Shown here: positions 34,264 through 43,934 of the stretch, one piece after another
Position numbering within the stretch: position 1 is the first letter of the stretch
Layout: each line of letters begins with the position of its first letter
DNA from: an uncultured Cytophagales bacterium
GTDB lineage: Bacteria; Bacteroidota; Bacteroidia; Cytophagales; Thermonemataceae
Assembly: GCA_937911505.1 (NCBI GenBank)
Contig: CALEMF010000044.1
Location: forward strand, 1-47,203
Direction: 5' to 3'
DNA length: 47,203 nt
Position numbers and translations under genes: made by a program
Notes under the pieces: generated by a model
What the model saw: only the letters and a program-made list of their open reading frames with translations
Told to the model about the DNA's origin: nothing
Databases searched by the model: none

Positions 34264-34845
34264 TCAGTGATCATCCATGGGTTTCAAATTAATTAAGGCT
34301 TTACCCGTTTCAAAACTCATAGGAACGGAGACGTGATCGTGGACAATCAGCCATTCACCATTAATTTTACGCATCACGTTGGTTTCACGAGTCCACATAT
34401 CAAGTTCCTCGCCGTGGACGGTAGTGCCCTGTAGCCTAGTCAGTCCTCTGATAGTCGCTAAATTACCCGATTGAAATACAGTCAAATCTTCGAAAGTTAG
34501 CTGGATATCTCCTTTAAAGGCGTTGAAAAAATTGATCCAGTTCTCTCGCCACATGGACGCCCCTTCAAATTGTAGGGGAGCCATTAAATCATAGGATAAG
34601 ATATCGGGAACATAATAGGTCATAATACTTTCTACGTTCTTAGCCTCGAAGGTTTGTCTCCATTGCTCGCGCTTTGCTAGAATAGCTTTCTTTTCTTTTT
34701 CACTTTCGTTAAATCCATCAATACTAGCGGGGATCGTTTTCGAGGTTTGTGCGAGCACCTTCCCGCTAAAAAGACCAACAATGATCAATACTATGCAAGC
34801 GCTGACTAAGTAGTGTACATTGTTTAACAAGATTTTGATAGACAT
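34264..34845 (-). CDS. Exported NTF2/SnoaL-like (DUF4440-type) protein
   Basis: 193 aa with a signal peptide or anchor (YLVSACIVLIIVGLFSGKVLAQ, cleavage near 33). The rest is one alpha+beta cone of the NTF2/SnoaL fold: helix KREQWRQTFEAKNVESIMTYY, VPDILSYDLM, WRENWINFFNAFKGDIQLTF and strands LATIRGLTRLQG and EWLIVHDHVSVPM. Homologues are ketosteroid-isomerase-like enzymes or small-molecule binders. It lies 6 bp downstream of the NmrA-like gene and 42 bp before the AraC gene, an operon-like arrangement. Confidence 0.85.
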   Translation of the reverse strand: MSIKILLNNVHYLVSACIVLIIVGLFSGKVLAQTSKTIPASIDGFNESEKEKKAILAKREQWRQTFEAKNVESIMTYYVPDILSYDLMAPLQFEGASMWRENWINFFNAFKGDIQLTFEDLTVFQSGNLATIRGLTRLQGTTVHGEELDMWTRETNVMRKINGEWLIVHDHVSVPMSFETGKALINLKPMDDH

Positions 34846-34851
34846 TATGGT

Positions 34852-35751
34852 TTAGGTTTTGTGATAAATAGTAGCAAAGTCCTCTGCAAAATCTTTCAGC
34901 TTTACTTTTCCCATTTGTGTAGGTTTATGCAAAAGATAATCTTCGTATAACAATCCACTATGAATGGCTGCATACATTTCTGTCATTTCTTTGGCTATTT
35001 TAGATGGCATACCAGTACGCTCCAACCTTTCTTGCAATTGATCGTCGGTAATCTTGACCCATCGTAGCTCGGGCTTGCCAATGGCTGTTCCTAAAGTACT
35101 GGCCACTTCTTTGTAAGTTAATTCCTCGCTGGCTACATATCGTACTTTTCGTCCTTGTGAGGGGGTATTAATTTCCTCTGCTACGCAAGCGGCAATATCC
35201 TGTGTGGATACCCACACGTTCAAGTCGTCTGCTGCCAAGTTACTGGCCATCATGCCTTGGTGCTTAATCAAGTCGATAAACTGAAATAAGTTGTAGTAGA
35301 TTTCAGTGGGTCTGATGTGAGTAATGGCTACCTCTACAGGCAGGTTGTTCAAAATATTTTCTACTTGATACGTACCCAGTAATATCCCATTGCCTTTCGC
35401 TAAGTGAGCGCCAATACTACTCATATTGACAACGCGTTTAAGTGCTGTTTGCCTAATGGCCTTTGCAAAACTATTTCCGAACGTCTGATAATAGTCTAGT
35501 AAGTCAAGGTGAGGGTCAGTATAATTGGGCGGCGGCACCATCGTATAAACAACATCTGCTTCTTTAAAGGTAGAAGATAAAAAGTCGGTATCTTGTAATC
35601 GACCAATGGCAGGAGTGGCTCCTAATGCTTCAATAGCTTTGCTTCTAGCTGGATCGCTACTAATGACAGTGACAGTATGATTGGCTTTAATTAAATTTTG
35701 CGTTAATGGTTTCCCAATACGTCCTAATGAACCTGTGAGTGTAATCTTCAT
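34852..35751 (-). CDS. NmrA-like NAD(P)-binding protein (atypical SDR)
   Basis: 299 aa. The Rossmann motif TGSLGRIG (6-13) opens the chain; ALGATPAIGRLQDTDFL, VVYTMVPPP, VNMSSIGAH and ITHIRPTEIYYNLF follow, the order of NmrA/HSCARG-type atypical SDRs. The classical YxxxK is not evident. Such proteins sense the NADP(H) redox state or act as quinone or isoflavone reductases. First gene of the NmrA-NTF2-AraC group. No exact promoter match upstream; 35752-35981 is non-coding. Confidence 0.88.
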   Translation of the reverse strand: MKITLTGSLGRIGKPLTQNLIKANHTVTVISSDPARSKAIEALGATPAIGRLQDTDFLSSTFKEADVVYTMVPPPNYTDPHLDLLDYYQTFGNSFAKAIRQTALKRVVNMSSIGAHLAKGNGILLGTYQVENILNNLPVEVAITHIRPTEIYYNLFQFIDLIKHQGMMASNLAADDLNVWVSTQDIAACVAEEINTPSQGRKVRYVASEELTYKEVASTLGTAIGKPELRWVKITDDQLQERLERTGMPSKIAKEMTEMYAAIHSGLLYEDYLLHKPTQMGKVKLKDFAEDFATIYHKT

Positions 35752-35981
35752 TTTCTCGGTTTTGAATTTATAAGCTACCCTACAAAGTTCAGTAAGAATA
35801 AGAAGATTGATGTGTTGGAATATACGTTATTTGTGTTCAAATATAAGTTTTACCCCTAAGAAAGGCAGCTTTTGGCTATTAGTCCCAGGGATGAGTAGTT
35901 GTATTCAGTTTTCTTAATATTGAGTACGGTTCGCAGGTAAAGGACTTCTATCAGGATTGTATAGTTTTAAATTATAAAATT

Positions 35982-37061
35982 CTATTCAGCTAGCGGAATA
36001 CCCTTCGACAATCCTTCGATAATATCTTTTGCTATTAATTGGTCAATATCGAAGCTATCTTGCTGGCCAACTTTGTCAAGGTTTTCATTTAACCAAGCTT
36101 CTGCTGTTTCGTAACCAATGTCGTGGAGTTCTTTCAGGAAAGACCATCTCGTGTCGTATTTAGAGTCTAATCCATAATCTCTTAGCCTTTCTTCTGCTTC
36201 AATACGGTGTAGCCGAATCTCTCGCTTTGGAATATTAGGTAAATGTTGAATACGTTTGAGTGCTGCAATGTTGTAGAGCTCTTTCAGAAGACTGTTATTA
36301 AAATTAATCTGATTCATACGACTCATAATCTCACCGCTACCCTTGGGTGTATCACAACTTACAAAAGGATTAATTTGGATGAGCACCAAGTCTACAGAGG
36401 TTTCTTCTTGTACTAAGGGCAACAAAGGAGGGTTAGAAGTATAGCCGCCATCCCAATAAGCGGAGCCCTCTATCTCTACCGCCTTGTACACTTCTGGTAG
36501 GCAAGCAGAAGCCATCACCACATCTAAGCTGATAGCTGGTTTTGTAAATAACCGTAATTGCCCAGTATGTACGTTAGTAGCGGCGATCCACAGCGCTCGC
36601 TTGCTTTTATTGAGGAGATCAAAATCAGCAAGCTCAGCTACAATGTCTCTTAGCGGGTTAATGTCCAAAGGGTTGAATTCATAAGGAGAGAGGGAGGCCA
36701 AACTACTGACTTTCTTCCAAAATTTATTGGTGAGTTGGTAGTTGAGCTCCATCAATACCGACCAGAAAGGATAATTACCAAAAAGGTCATTAAATTTTTC
36801 TCCTTGGTTAAAAGCACCCGCTTTGTGTAGCGCAAACCAAAATCTTTCTAAATTTTCTTTTGCTGCCTCTTTCCCCTTTCTTTCCAACCCAGTGAGCATA
36901 ATGGCTGCATTCATGGCGCCTGCACTGGTACCACTAATGCCTGTGAATTCAAGGGAAGGTTCTTCCAATAGTCTATGGAGTACACCCCAAGTATAAGCGC
37001 CGTGAGCGCCTCCGCCTTGTAAGGCTATTTTTATCTTTTTTGGATGCGATTTACGAGGCAT
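35982..37061 (-). CDS. Patatin-like phospholipase
   Basis: 359 aa. The oxyanion loop GGGAHG is at 16-21, the nucleophile elbow GTSAG at 44-48 (Ser46) and the catalytic Asp in YWDGGYTSNPPL (about 208), completing the Ser-Asp dyad of patatin. No signal peptide, so cytoplasmic or membrane-surface acyl hydrolase acting on phospholipids or PHB-like polyesters. It is divergent from the plus-strand SDR, with 318 bp between starts holding no gene. Confidence 0.93.
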   Translation of the reverse strand: MPRKSHPKKIKIALQGGGAHGAYTWGVLHRLLEEPSLEFTGISGTSAGAMNAAIMLTGLERKGKEAAKENLERFWFALHKAGAFNQGEKFNDLFGNYPFWSVLMELNYQLTNKFWKKVSSLASLSPYEFNPLDINPLRDIVAELADFDLLNKSKRALWIAATNVHTGQLRLFTKPAISLDVVMASACLPEVYKAVEIEGSAYWDGGYTSNPPLLPLVQEETSVDLVLIQINPFVSCDTPKGSGEIMSRMNQINFNNSLLKELYNIAALKRIQHLPNIPKREIRLHRIEAEERLRDYGLDSKYDTRWSFLKELHDIGYETAEAWLNENLDKVGQQDSFDIDQLIAKDIIEGLSKGIPLAE

Positions 37062-37379
37062 ATGATTGTTTTAAAATGGGTGTTAATTAAAAATAAAGCT
37101 ATCGACCTATCATTGTTCTAAAATACAGGGGTAGATTGTATTTTACAAACCATTTTACTACAAGCTTTGAAAGCTTCACGTCGTTTGGGGTATACTTGCC
37201 TCTAATGTTTCAATAAAAAATGAGAAAAGACAGAGAGGTTCGCTAGATACGATGAAATATAAGTATATTGATGGACTATCTCACAAAAACCGTTTTCAAC
37301 TACAACAACCTCGGATTTGATTAAATCGGGAAGTATTTAAATATAGATATTTGCATTGTATCACCTAAAAAATAAAAGT
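37062..37379. other. Divergent promoter region between patatin and SDR genes
   Basis: 318 bp without genes. On the plus strand GATATTTG (37347-37354 region) is a one-mismatch -7 box close to the SDR start; no exact box for the patatin gene. Confidence 0.35.
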
Positions 37380-38252
37380 ATGATGTCAAAAGTTTTCATT
37401 ACAGGAGCCAGCGGAGGTTTTGGCGCCTTAACCGTAAAAACACTACTTAGTAAAGGACATAGTGTAGTAGCTACTATGCGTAATGTTGAATCAAAAAACA
37501 AAGCTGCGGCAGAAGAACTGACTGCTTTAGGAGCTAAGGTGGTGGACCTAGACGTTACCGACGAGGCCAATGTCAATGCTGCTGTATCAGAAGCGATTGA
37601 GCTTTTGGGTGGCTTAGACGTCGTGATCAACAACGCAGGAGTGGGTGTGTTGGGGCTACAAGAGCAATTTACCATCGATGATTTTAAACACCTATTCGAC
37701 GTCAATGTATTTGGGGTGCAGCGTGTAAACCGTGCAGTACTACCACACTTCAAAAGCCAAGGAACAGGTTTACTTATTCATGTTTCAAGCCTTTTAGGAA
37801 GAGTGGCAATGCCATTCTACGGACCGTATAATGCCTCTAAATGGGCATTAGAAGCACTGGCAGAGAACTACCGTGTGGAACTATCAGGCTTTGGGATTGA
37901 TTCGTGTCTTGTTGAGCCAGGAGGGTATGCAACAGGATTCCTGAGTAACCTCATGCAACCTTCTGATCATTCACGTAATGAAAGTTACGGCGAAATGATA
38001 CACGCCCCCAAGCAAGCTTTTGAAAGCTTTGAGAAGGCCTTGAACGAAAATTCTTCCCAAGATCCACAACAGGTGGCTGACGCCATCGTAAACCTTATCG
38101 TTACCCCTGCCGGACAACGCCCTATGCGAACAGTGGTGGACAATATGGGGATGGGCACACACATTGCGCCTTACAATGACCAACTGGCACAAATTCACGA
38201 AGGCTTGTATAATGCCTTTGGGATGGGAGACATGTTGAAACTAAAAGTCTAA
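37380..38252 (+). CDS. SDR-family oxidoreductase
   Basis: 290 aa from ATG 37380; the longer frame to 37356 starts at TTG and adds eight residues overlapping the promoter-like region. Classical SDR: TGASGGFG (8-15), NNAG (84-87), Ser136/137, Tyr150-Asn-Ala-Ser-Lys154, and VEPGGYATGF after it. The PGG and the Rossmann arginine point to NADPH use. Substrate unknown. A hairpin follows the gene at 38275, then a dead AraC relic, perhaps its former regulator. Confidence 0.92.
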   Translation: MMSKVFITGASGGFGALTVKTLLSKGHSVVATMRNVESKNKAAAEELTALGAKVVDLDVTDEANVNAAVSEAIELLGGLDVVINNAGVGVLGLQEQFTIDDFKHLFDVNVFGVQRVNRAVLPHFKSQGTGLLIHVSSLLGRVAMPFYGPYNASKWALEALAENYRVELSGFGIDSCLVEPGGYATGFLSNLMQPSDHSRNESYGEMIHAPKQAFESFEKALNENSSQDPQQVADAIVNLIVTPAGQRPMRTVVDNMGMGTHIAPYNDQLAQIHEGLYNAFGMGDMLKLKV

Positions 38253-38274
38253 AATAGTATTATTGTAGACAAAT

Positions 38275-38304
38275 ACAGGTGGTTGCTTATAGGCAACTGC
38301 CTGT
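38275..38304 (+). terminator. Hairpin after the SDR gene
   Basis: ACAGGTGGTTGC (38275-38286) pairs with GCAACTGCCTGT (38293-38304) through 12 positions, two of them G-U in RNA, loop of six. No strong T-run follows. Probable terminator or 3'-end stabiliser. Confidence 0.5.
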
Positions 38305-38379
38305 TATAAGTGTATTGGAAGTAACTGCTTCAATCATCCTACATAACTTGGTTACCTGATCTATACAAAAATAGAAAGC

Positions 38380-38493
38380 ATGAAAACCATCAGCGATTTA
38401 CATCGCTTTAATAATATTACACCTCCAGAATACCCTCAATTTTTTAGTAAACTATTCAAGTCTAAAACCAACCAAACACCTTTGCAATACTGA
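38380..38493 (+). pseudogene. AraC 'mini-gene': N- and C-termini fused by internal deletion
   Basis: A 37-codon frame from ATG 38380 to TGA 38491-38493 reads MKTISDLHRFNNITPPEYPQ then FFSKLFKSKTNQTPLQY. The first half is the typical N-terminus of Bacteroidota AraC proteins (compare KTISQYHKFRG in the 33316 gene). The second half is the last HTH helix and tail (compare SFSKLFKSKTGVTPSKF). The roughly 260 residues normally between are missing. Not functional as a regulator unless as an unexpected micropeptide. The rest of 38253-38539 is non-coding. Confidence 0.7.
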
Positions 38494-38539
38494 ACCTCTT
38501 TTGATTAAAAATTAAAACGACCTCACCAACTATATATTT

Positions 38540-40399
38540 ATGGCATCCTCTATTTATGGTATCAACATTTTGGAAAAGGATAAATCTACCATCGTTTATC
38601 GTGTTTATCTTATTTATTCCGACTGGATACGCTTACCCAGAACACATGGATTTGGGTACCTGATGTTAAAAAGTAACTGGAAAAAAGATAATCAATCGCT
38701 TGACCAACTAGATACGGTAGACGACTTTGTCTTAGATACCTATCTGAAAGGCAGAAAGATTATTAAAAGTCTTCTAGTGAGTGATTTTCAAAACTATCCT
38801 ATTCACCCAGATTTTACAAAAGGAGTGTGGCATTACCTAGACGACGCGACCAATACGTTTCACGCCGAAGACATTCTTCCCAATGCCCTGTATCATATGG
38901 AAGTAACCGATGCAAAATACATCGCTCATCTGGAAAAGGGAGACGCTTGGGAAACGGCAAGTTGTGATTTGTGGGGCGCTTCGTGGTATTTAGAATACAA
39001 GAGTACTAGTACAGCGAAGTTTTATCACTTGTACTTAGACGACGTAGGAAGGTGGACGACCCATTATGGTAAAATAGGTACAAAAGGGCGAAAAGAGTTT
39101 CTCGCTATACGCTCACGTGAGACTGCTAAGAAACGAGTCGAAGCCAAGCTGAAAAAGGGCTACGTGATGGTATATCAAAATTACGATACCGCCTTTGGCT
39201 ACGAGGAAGAACACGCCGTGCAGGTTGTACAACCTGCGGCTACCTTCGACAAAGAAGCGCTGTTGGAGGCCGTCCAGAACAATGATATTGCCGTTATAAA
39301 ATCACTACTAGAGAACGGCGTCGATCTCAATGACTATGAAGACGAATATGGTAATTACCTAGCGAGTAAATGTCTCAAATACAATAGAAGAGGGGATGCT
39401 AAGATTGAAATCGCTACCGCCCGCTTTTTATTAGAGAATGGTATGAATCCTAACTATGCTACTGAAAATATGAGCATTGCTCACGAGCTTATTCAGAATG
39501 GAGACGAAGCCCTATTAAAACTATTTCTTGATTTTGGTTTGGACATTACCCTAGAAGACCCAGGGGCGCTGGCCTGCTCGGCTGCCGAGCAAGGATACAT
39601 TTGGCTTTTAGAAATGGCGCGGGCAAAAGGTATTGATGTGATCAACGCTAAGGTGGACCATGTGCACTTTGCAAATGGCTTTTCTGCCTTACACTTTGCC
39701 GCAAGAGGGGAGCGGAACACCTTCGCAACAATTGACTATTTACTTGAGAATGGTGCAGACCTTAATTACAATGCGCCTCGCAATTGGGGAACCCCCTTAC
39801 TTCAGGCGGCTACTGGAGGAATGAAAGAGGTAGTTGACTACTTAATAGCAAAAGGCGCCGATATACACCTGAAAAATAAGGTAGGAGAGAACGCCTTGCA
39901 CGCTGCGGCGCGCTTTGGAGAAGCAGCCGTTTTTTCAAGTTTACTAGCGCACGGTGCTGATTATTTAATACCTACTGATGCAGGCGCGTATGCGGGCCAG
40001 CTTTTACTAATAAGAATGGTTGGTATTAATGAGAAAAGAAGCCAGCAGTCATTCGATAAGCTCAAAATTTTACTTGAAAAGGGGGAAAGTTTTGAAAGGT
40101 TGAATGTATTGCCTTTAAAACCACTTACCTTCTTAGGCGAAAATATTACGAAAAAGAAACGATTGAAACCTTACGAAGAACGTATTATTCTTGAATTAAT
40201 AGAGGCAGGCTTAGACCCCTCTTTACAAGACAAGCAAGGTAGAAATTTGTTACACTTTGCGGCGAAACTCAATCTAGCGGAGGTGGTGAAGAAGTGCCTT
40301 GCCTTAAAGGTATCCACTAAAGTAAAAGACAAGAAACAAATGACGCCCAGAGACTACGCAGAAAGATCTAAGGCAAACGATTGCTTACCGCTACTCTAA
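38540..40399 (+). CDS. WGR-domain protein with ankyrin repeats
   Basis: 619 aa, cytoplasmic. An N-terminal domain of about 145 residues (IYGINILEKDKSTIVYRVYL...) is not recognised. A WGR domain follows at about 150-215 (KFYHLYLDDVGRWTTHYGKIGTKGR, ETAKKRVEAKLKKGY), with the WGR core here reading HYGKIG. From about 235 come ankyrin repeats (ALLEAVQNNDIAVIKSLLEN, GFSALHFAARGERNTFATID, GTPLLQAATGGMKEVVDYLI, NALHAAARFGEAAVFSSLLA) and a last one near 585 (GRNLLHFAAKLNLAEVV). WGR domains bind nucleic acid or proteins in PARPs and MolR-type proteins; ankyrins bind proteins. Role unknown. Confidence 0.88.
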   Translation: MASSIYGINILEKDKSTIVYRVYLIYSDWIRLPRTHGFGYLMLKSNWKKDNQSLDQLDTVDDFVLDTYLKGRKIIKSLLVSDFQNYPIHPDFTKGVWHYLDDATNTFHAEDILPNALYHMEVTDAKYIAHLEKGDAWETASCDLWGASWYLEYKSTSTAKFYHLYLDDVGRWTTHYGKIGTKGRKEFLAIRSRETAKKRVEAKLKKGYVMVYQNYDTAFGYEEEHAVQVVQPAATFDKEALLEAVQNNDIAVIKSLLENGVDLNDYEDEYGNYLASKCLKYNRRGDAKIEIATARFLLENGMNPNYATENMSIAHELIQNGDEALLKLFLDFGLDITLEDPGALACSAAEQGYIWLLEMARAKGIDVINAKVDHVHFANGFSALHFAARGERNTFATIDYLLENGADLNYNAPRNWGTPLLQAATGGMKEVVDYLIAKGADIHLKNKVGENALHAAARFGEAAVFSSLLAHGADYLIPTDAGAYAGQLLLIRMVGINEKRSQQSFDKLKILLEKGESFERLNVLPLKPLTFLGENITKKKRLKPYEERIILELIEAGLDPSLQDKQGRNLLHFAAKLNLAEVVKKCLALKVSTKVKDKKQMTPRDYAERSKANDCLPLL

Positions 40400-40476
40400 C
40401 AAATACCTTACAATAGCAAGTGGATGTAAAAACCTCTCGTTTGCCTGCTATAATCTGTTGTATTACCATAGATCGC

Positions 40477-41289
40477 TTAGTCAATATAACTGATCACTTC
40501 CCTGATCACTCCGTCATTTCTTAAGATGCGAAAATGGCCTGTTCCTTCAATTTCTTTAAATTGAGAGGCAGGCCAATTATTGTGAACGTTTTTAGAACGC
40601 GCAATCGGTATTACCTTATCATTTTTATCGTGTATAATCAAAGATGCTTTTACATTAATTTCTTTGACAAAGTCACTGACATTAAGCGTGTTTATATCAA
40701 GGTTTATCTCTTTTTCTAATCGTCCAATGAGCCGATTTTTAACTTTGTCAGTAATGCCTACTGTAGCGGAAACATCTTCTATCCGTTCCGCAAATCTATC
40801 GGGTGTGGTGAGGAGTACATATTTGTCAATCTCTAAATCTTTGTTGTTAAAAAGGGCATAAGTAGTTGCCACACCTCCAAAAGAATGACTTACTAATTGA
40901 CGAACTTGAAGCTTTCGTATTAAGATACCTACCAGCTCGGTAAATTCAAAAAGGCTTGTTTCTCCTTTTGAACTAAACCCGTGTGACGGTGCATCGAAGG
41001 CATAAACCGTATAACCATTCTCTAAAAGCTTTTCAACTAAATCTGAAAAGTTACCTGCTTGGCCTTCCCACCCGTGAATAAGGAGTATTTTTTTGTCGCC
41101 ACCTTGCCAAGTGTAAAGTTGAATGTCAAACGTCTTGAACTTGTATTGTTCTTTTTCTGATTTGTCAAGGACAACCAATTCATTTTCTCGAAGTTTTCGA
41201 ACTTGCGGATTGGTGAGTTGATTATAGGCAAACGAGGTGACGGCTTCTGGGAATAGATTGGAAGCGGCTTTCACTAAAAATTTTTTCAT
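40477..41289 (-). CDS. Alpha/beta hydrolase
   Basis: 270 aa. HGWEG oxyanion region at 72-76, nucleophile Ser136 in SHSFGG, Asp in IIHDKNDKVIP (about 233) and His in EGTGHFRIL (about 256): complete triad. No clear signal peptide; the N-terminus (FLVKAASNLFPEAVTSFAYN) may be a membrane-associating helix. Family members are esterases or thioesterases. Convergent with the ankyrin gene. MITE copy 3 ends 58 bp upstream of its start and thus lies in its promoter region. Confidence 0.9.
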   Translation of the reverse strand: MKKFLVKAASNLFPEAVTSFAYNQLTNPQVRKLRENELVVLDKSEKEQYKFKTFDIQLYTWQGGDKKILLIHGWEGQAGNFSDLVEKLLENGYTVYAFDAPSHGFSSKGETSLFEFTELVGILIRKLQVRQLVSHSFGGVATTYALFNNKDLEIDKYVLLTTPDRFAERIEDVSATVGITDKVKNRLIGRLEKEINLDINTLNVSDFVKEINVKASLIIHDKNDKVIPIARSKNVHNNWPASQFKEIEGTGHFRILRNDGVIREVISYID

Positions 41290-41346
41290 TTTGTATGCTA
41301 TTCAGTTTATGGACAACAGTCTTGTACAAGGTCAATTATGTATTTA

Positions 41347-41574
41347 GAGAATGTTTAAGGATTAAATTCTGTATAATTAACATGTCGTGAAATTTTTATT
41401 GTTTATGCCTCGACTTACCTTTTGTTCATTTTTCCTTGATGAAAAACGAACCAAAAAATCAAGAAAATCCAAAGCTTCTACCCACAATCCAGCCCGCCTC
41501 CCCGCTGGATTTTCAGGCCGACGCACTTATATCAATCTTAAAAACAGACAGTTAAGAAAGAATCAAACATGTTC
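41347..41574 (+). mobile_element. MITE-like dispersed repeat, copy 3 (complete, 228 bp)
   Basis: Left end GAGAATGTTTAAGGATTAAA; right end, inverted, GAACATGTTTGATTC. TTA at 41344-41346 and 41575-41577 is the target duplication. Central imperfect hairpin (TTTTGTTCATTTTTC against GAAAAACGAACCAAAA) without the insertion present in copy 2. A perfect 8-bp hairpin AATCCAGC-N10-GCTGGATT is at 41486-41511. It shares the LPAGFSG...TYxxLKN frame. It occupies the gap between the alpha/beta hydrolase start and the SMR gene stop; the rest of that gap (41578-41722) is AT-rich and empty. Confidence 0.88.
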
Positions 41575-41722
41575 TTAAGCAATTAATTTAATGAAAATAA
41601 ACCGAATAGTAATCTTTACACGCTTTTATAAGCAGGAAAATATCAATCAATTGATTAGTACTTTTATAGTAACTATTTATTAAAACTATCCTTTTTTGAA
41701 TTACCTATTGATGTTTTTTACT

Positions 41723-42046
41723 TCACACCGTTTTAGAGAATAAGTTAATTACCATTACGCCAGCTATAATCAGTACAATACCTGCTATCGCAGCTAAGTC
41801 TAGCTTTTGGCCAAACCGAAAGTAGGCTATTGTAGCCACCAGTACGACGCCCACACCGCTCCAGATAGCATACGTTACCCCAACAGACATTTCTCGTAAT
41901 ACAAGGGATAAGAAGTAAAAAGCACTACCGTAGCCGAGCACGGTAACGATGGAAGGAACAAGTTTTGAAAAACCGTCGCTCTGTTTTAAAGCTGTAGTGG
42001 CGATTACCTCACTGACAACCGCGATAATTAAATATAACCATTTCAT
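41723..42046 (-). CDS. Small multidrug resistance (SMR) efflux protein
   Basis: 107 aa with four membrane helices. The essential proton/substrate-coupling glutamate is Glu13 in [11 protein letters not shown], matching Glu14 of Emr[25 protein letters not shown] and [14 protein letters not shown] are the SMR signatures for helices 2-4. It exports quaternary ammonium or other cations by proton antiport as a dimer. It lies 17 bp after the OMP-like gene; an AraC gene upstream in the same direction may control both. Confidence 0.95.
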   Translation of the reverse strand: MKWLYLIIAVVSEVIATTALKQSDGFSKLVPSIVTVLGYGSAFYFLSLVLREMSVGVTYAIWSGVGVVLVATIAYFRFGQKLDLAAIAGIVLIIAGVMVINLFSKTV

Positions 42047-42063
42047 ACTTTTTAGTTTTATTT

Positions 42064-42681
42064 TTAAAATTCTAGTCTTACAAACAGCCCAGGATCACTC
42101 TCGAAGTCACCCTCTTCTCCAAACTGATAGGTATTGATCCCTAGCCCAAATTGAAGCTTTTGCAAACTTAGCCCCACGCGTGTTCGCTGAAAACTGAGGC
42201 TATGCGCATCGTTATTAAAATTGGTTGAGTTCTGAAATTGACTAAAGAAGTTGAGCTTTTTACTAATTGGAAAACGATATTGTGCCAATAAATAAAACTC
42301 GTAGAAAGGATTATCTCGTAGCTCAGTAGTGATGTTAGTACTGATCAAAAGCTGTTCTCCAGCCTTTACCCACTGAATACCAGCCAGCGCACTCGCACGA
42401 CCGTCAAAAATACGCCCTCCTACTACGGGGCCAAAGCCTTTCCATACATCATACCCCAAAATGGTGTAAGAGACAAACTCCGAACCTTCTGTCTCGTAGT
42501 CGACTACAACATCATTGAGGCTAAATATACTAAACTTGTAGTCGTCGGTAAGTGGTTTAAAGAACCAACTTTCTACTACCATTTCCTCTGTAGCTGCAAA
42601 GGTTTCGAGGGTAGTTTGTGAATAACCCATTTGGGTCAAAAGCCATAGTATTCCAAAAAGAAAAAGTGATTTTAACTTCAT
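42064..42681 (-). CDS. Probable outer-membrane beta-barrel protein
   Basis: 205 aa with signal peptide ([22 protein letters not shown]). The mature part alternates hydrophobic and polar residues in strands ([53 protein letters not shown]) and ends in an aromatic ...LFVRLEF, the usual outer-membrane insertion signal. Family not recognised. Its coupling to the SMR pump gene suggests a shared regulon, perhaps envelope stress, but not a proven channel for it. Confidence 0.75.
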   Translation of the reverse strand: MKLKSLFLFGILWLLTQMGYSQTTLETFAATEEMVVESWFFKPLTDDYKFSIFSLNDVVVDYETEGSEFVSYTILGYDVWKGFGPVVGGRIFDGRASALAGIQWVKAGEQLLISTNITTELRDNPFYEFYLLAQYRFPISKKLNFFSQFQNSTNFNNDAHSLSFQRTRVGLSLQKLQFGLGINTYQFGEEGDFESDPGLFVRLEF

Positions 42682-42762
42682 CGTATAAATTTATTTTATG
42701 AGATGAATAACATAACAACCAACCAATATGATTAGTATTTAACGAGGTGAAAATGGTAAAAA

Positions 42763-43653
42763 TTAAGGTTTTTTACGATACATACTAGGCGTAATACCCA
42801 CAAGCCCTTTAAAATATTTTACAAAGTTGGAAGCATCTTCAAAGCCTAGCTCATAAGCAATGGTGGCAATCGGGTTACTGGATTGTTTTAGTAAAGTTTT
42901 GGCTTTATAAATAACCATTTCTTGAATCAATACCTTGGCGGATTTTCCTGTGGTTTTCTTGACCACTTCAGATAAATAAACTTTGCTGATATTGAGCTGT
43001 GAGGTGTAGTCGGACAGGCGACTCTTGTAATGGGCTTCCTCTCTGAGGGCTTTTTCAAACAAGAAGGTGATTTCTTCGGCGCGGTTGATAAATACCTTAT
43101 TAGCCGTACCCTTGCTGAACATAGCATTGACTTTTTCCAAGAGGATTGTGAGGTAGGCGCCAAGAATAATCTCCTGTCTGCCTTCTCGGTTTTCGTTAAA
43201 CTCTTCCAATAGGGTTTGCATCAGCTTGACAACGATGTCTTTCTGAGCAGCAGAAAGGAGGAGGAGTGGAGAAGTGTAGAAATTAAAAAATGAAAACTGT
43301 TTGTAGAGATCAAACGTATCGTGAGAAAAATGAAGGAGCTCAGGCTTAAATAGGATCATATAGCCGATAGAGTCTTCTTTAAATGAATTGATACGCCAAG
43401 AGGAAGTCTGATAAGGAGTAATAAAAGAAATGGTATTTTCGATTGACTTGAAGGTTTCGCTACCAATAGTGATGTCTACATCGTGGCCGCTGCCAAAGGT
43501 TAGCTCAAAAAACTCATACTGAAAAGGACCCACTTCAAATTGTTCTCCCCAAAAATAATCTTCAATTCTATAAATGAAGAAGTTTTCGTGCTCAGAAAAA
43601 TGCTTAACGCCAATCGCTTTTAAAAAACTACCAATTGATTGAAATGTCTGCAT
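42763..43653 (-). CDS. AraC-family transcriptional regulator
   Basis: 296 aa. Cupin-like N-terminal sensor (about 20-110: NFFIYRIEDYFWGEQFEVGP). C-terminal HTH pair: YTSQLNISKVYLSEVVKKTT and IATIAYELGFEDASNFVKYF, then KGLVGITPSMYRKKP. It sits 81 bp upstream of the OMP-SMR pair in the same direction and is its most likely regulator. The upstream region to the plus-strand STAS-like gene (43654-43934) is an intergenic stretch without exact promoter boxes. Confidence 0.92.
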   Translation of the reverse strand: MQTFQSIGSFLKAIGVKHFSEHENFFIYRIEDYFWGEQFEVGPFQYEFFELTFGSGHDVDITIGSETFKSIENTISFITPYQTSSWRINSFKEDSIGYMILFKPELLHFSHDTFDLYKQFSFFNFYTSPLLLLSAAQKDIVVKLMQTLLEEFNENREGRQEIILGAYLTILLEKVNAMFSKGTANKVFINRAEEITFLFEKALREEAHYKSRLSDYTSQLNISKVYLSEVVKKTTGKSAKVLIQEMVIYKAKTLLKQSSNPIATIAYELGFEDASNFVKYFKGLVGITPSMYRKKP

Positions 43654-43934
43654 CTTATTTACGTGCTATCGAGGGTTTATAATGTATAATGATAGAAGTA
43701 GGTTGATATACCAATCCATAAAACTACATAGGAAGTATAACATATCAAATGAAGTGAAAAGTTGATTAGAATATTACATTTTATAGTAACCACACTTGTT
43801 TTACTGATTTTATTGACATTATTTAACTATTTTGAAAGAAGAAATAAGGAACTAGTATTGACGTAACGATAACATTATTCAATTGTTCTACATCAGTGTT
43901 CCTATTATTATGAACTTTAAAATGATAAAATGCT

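Noticed and set aside
40400..40476. ATAGCA...TGCTAT as terminator between the ankyrin and alpha/beta hydrolase genes
   Set aside because: Only six paired bases with a long loop and no T-run.
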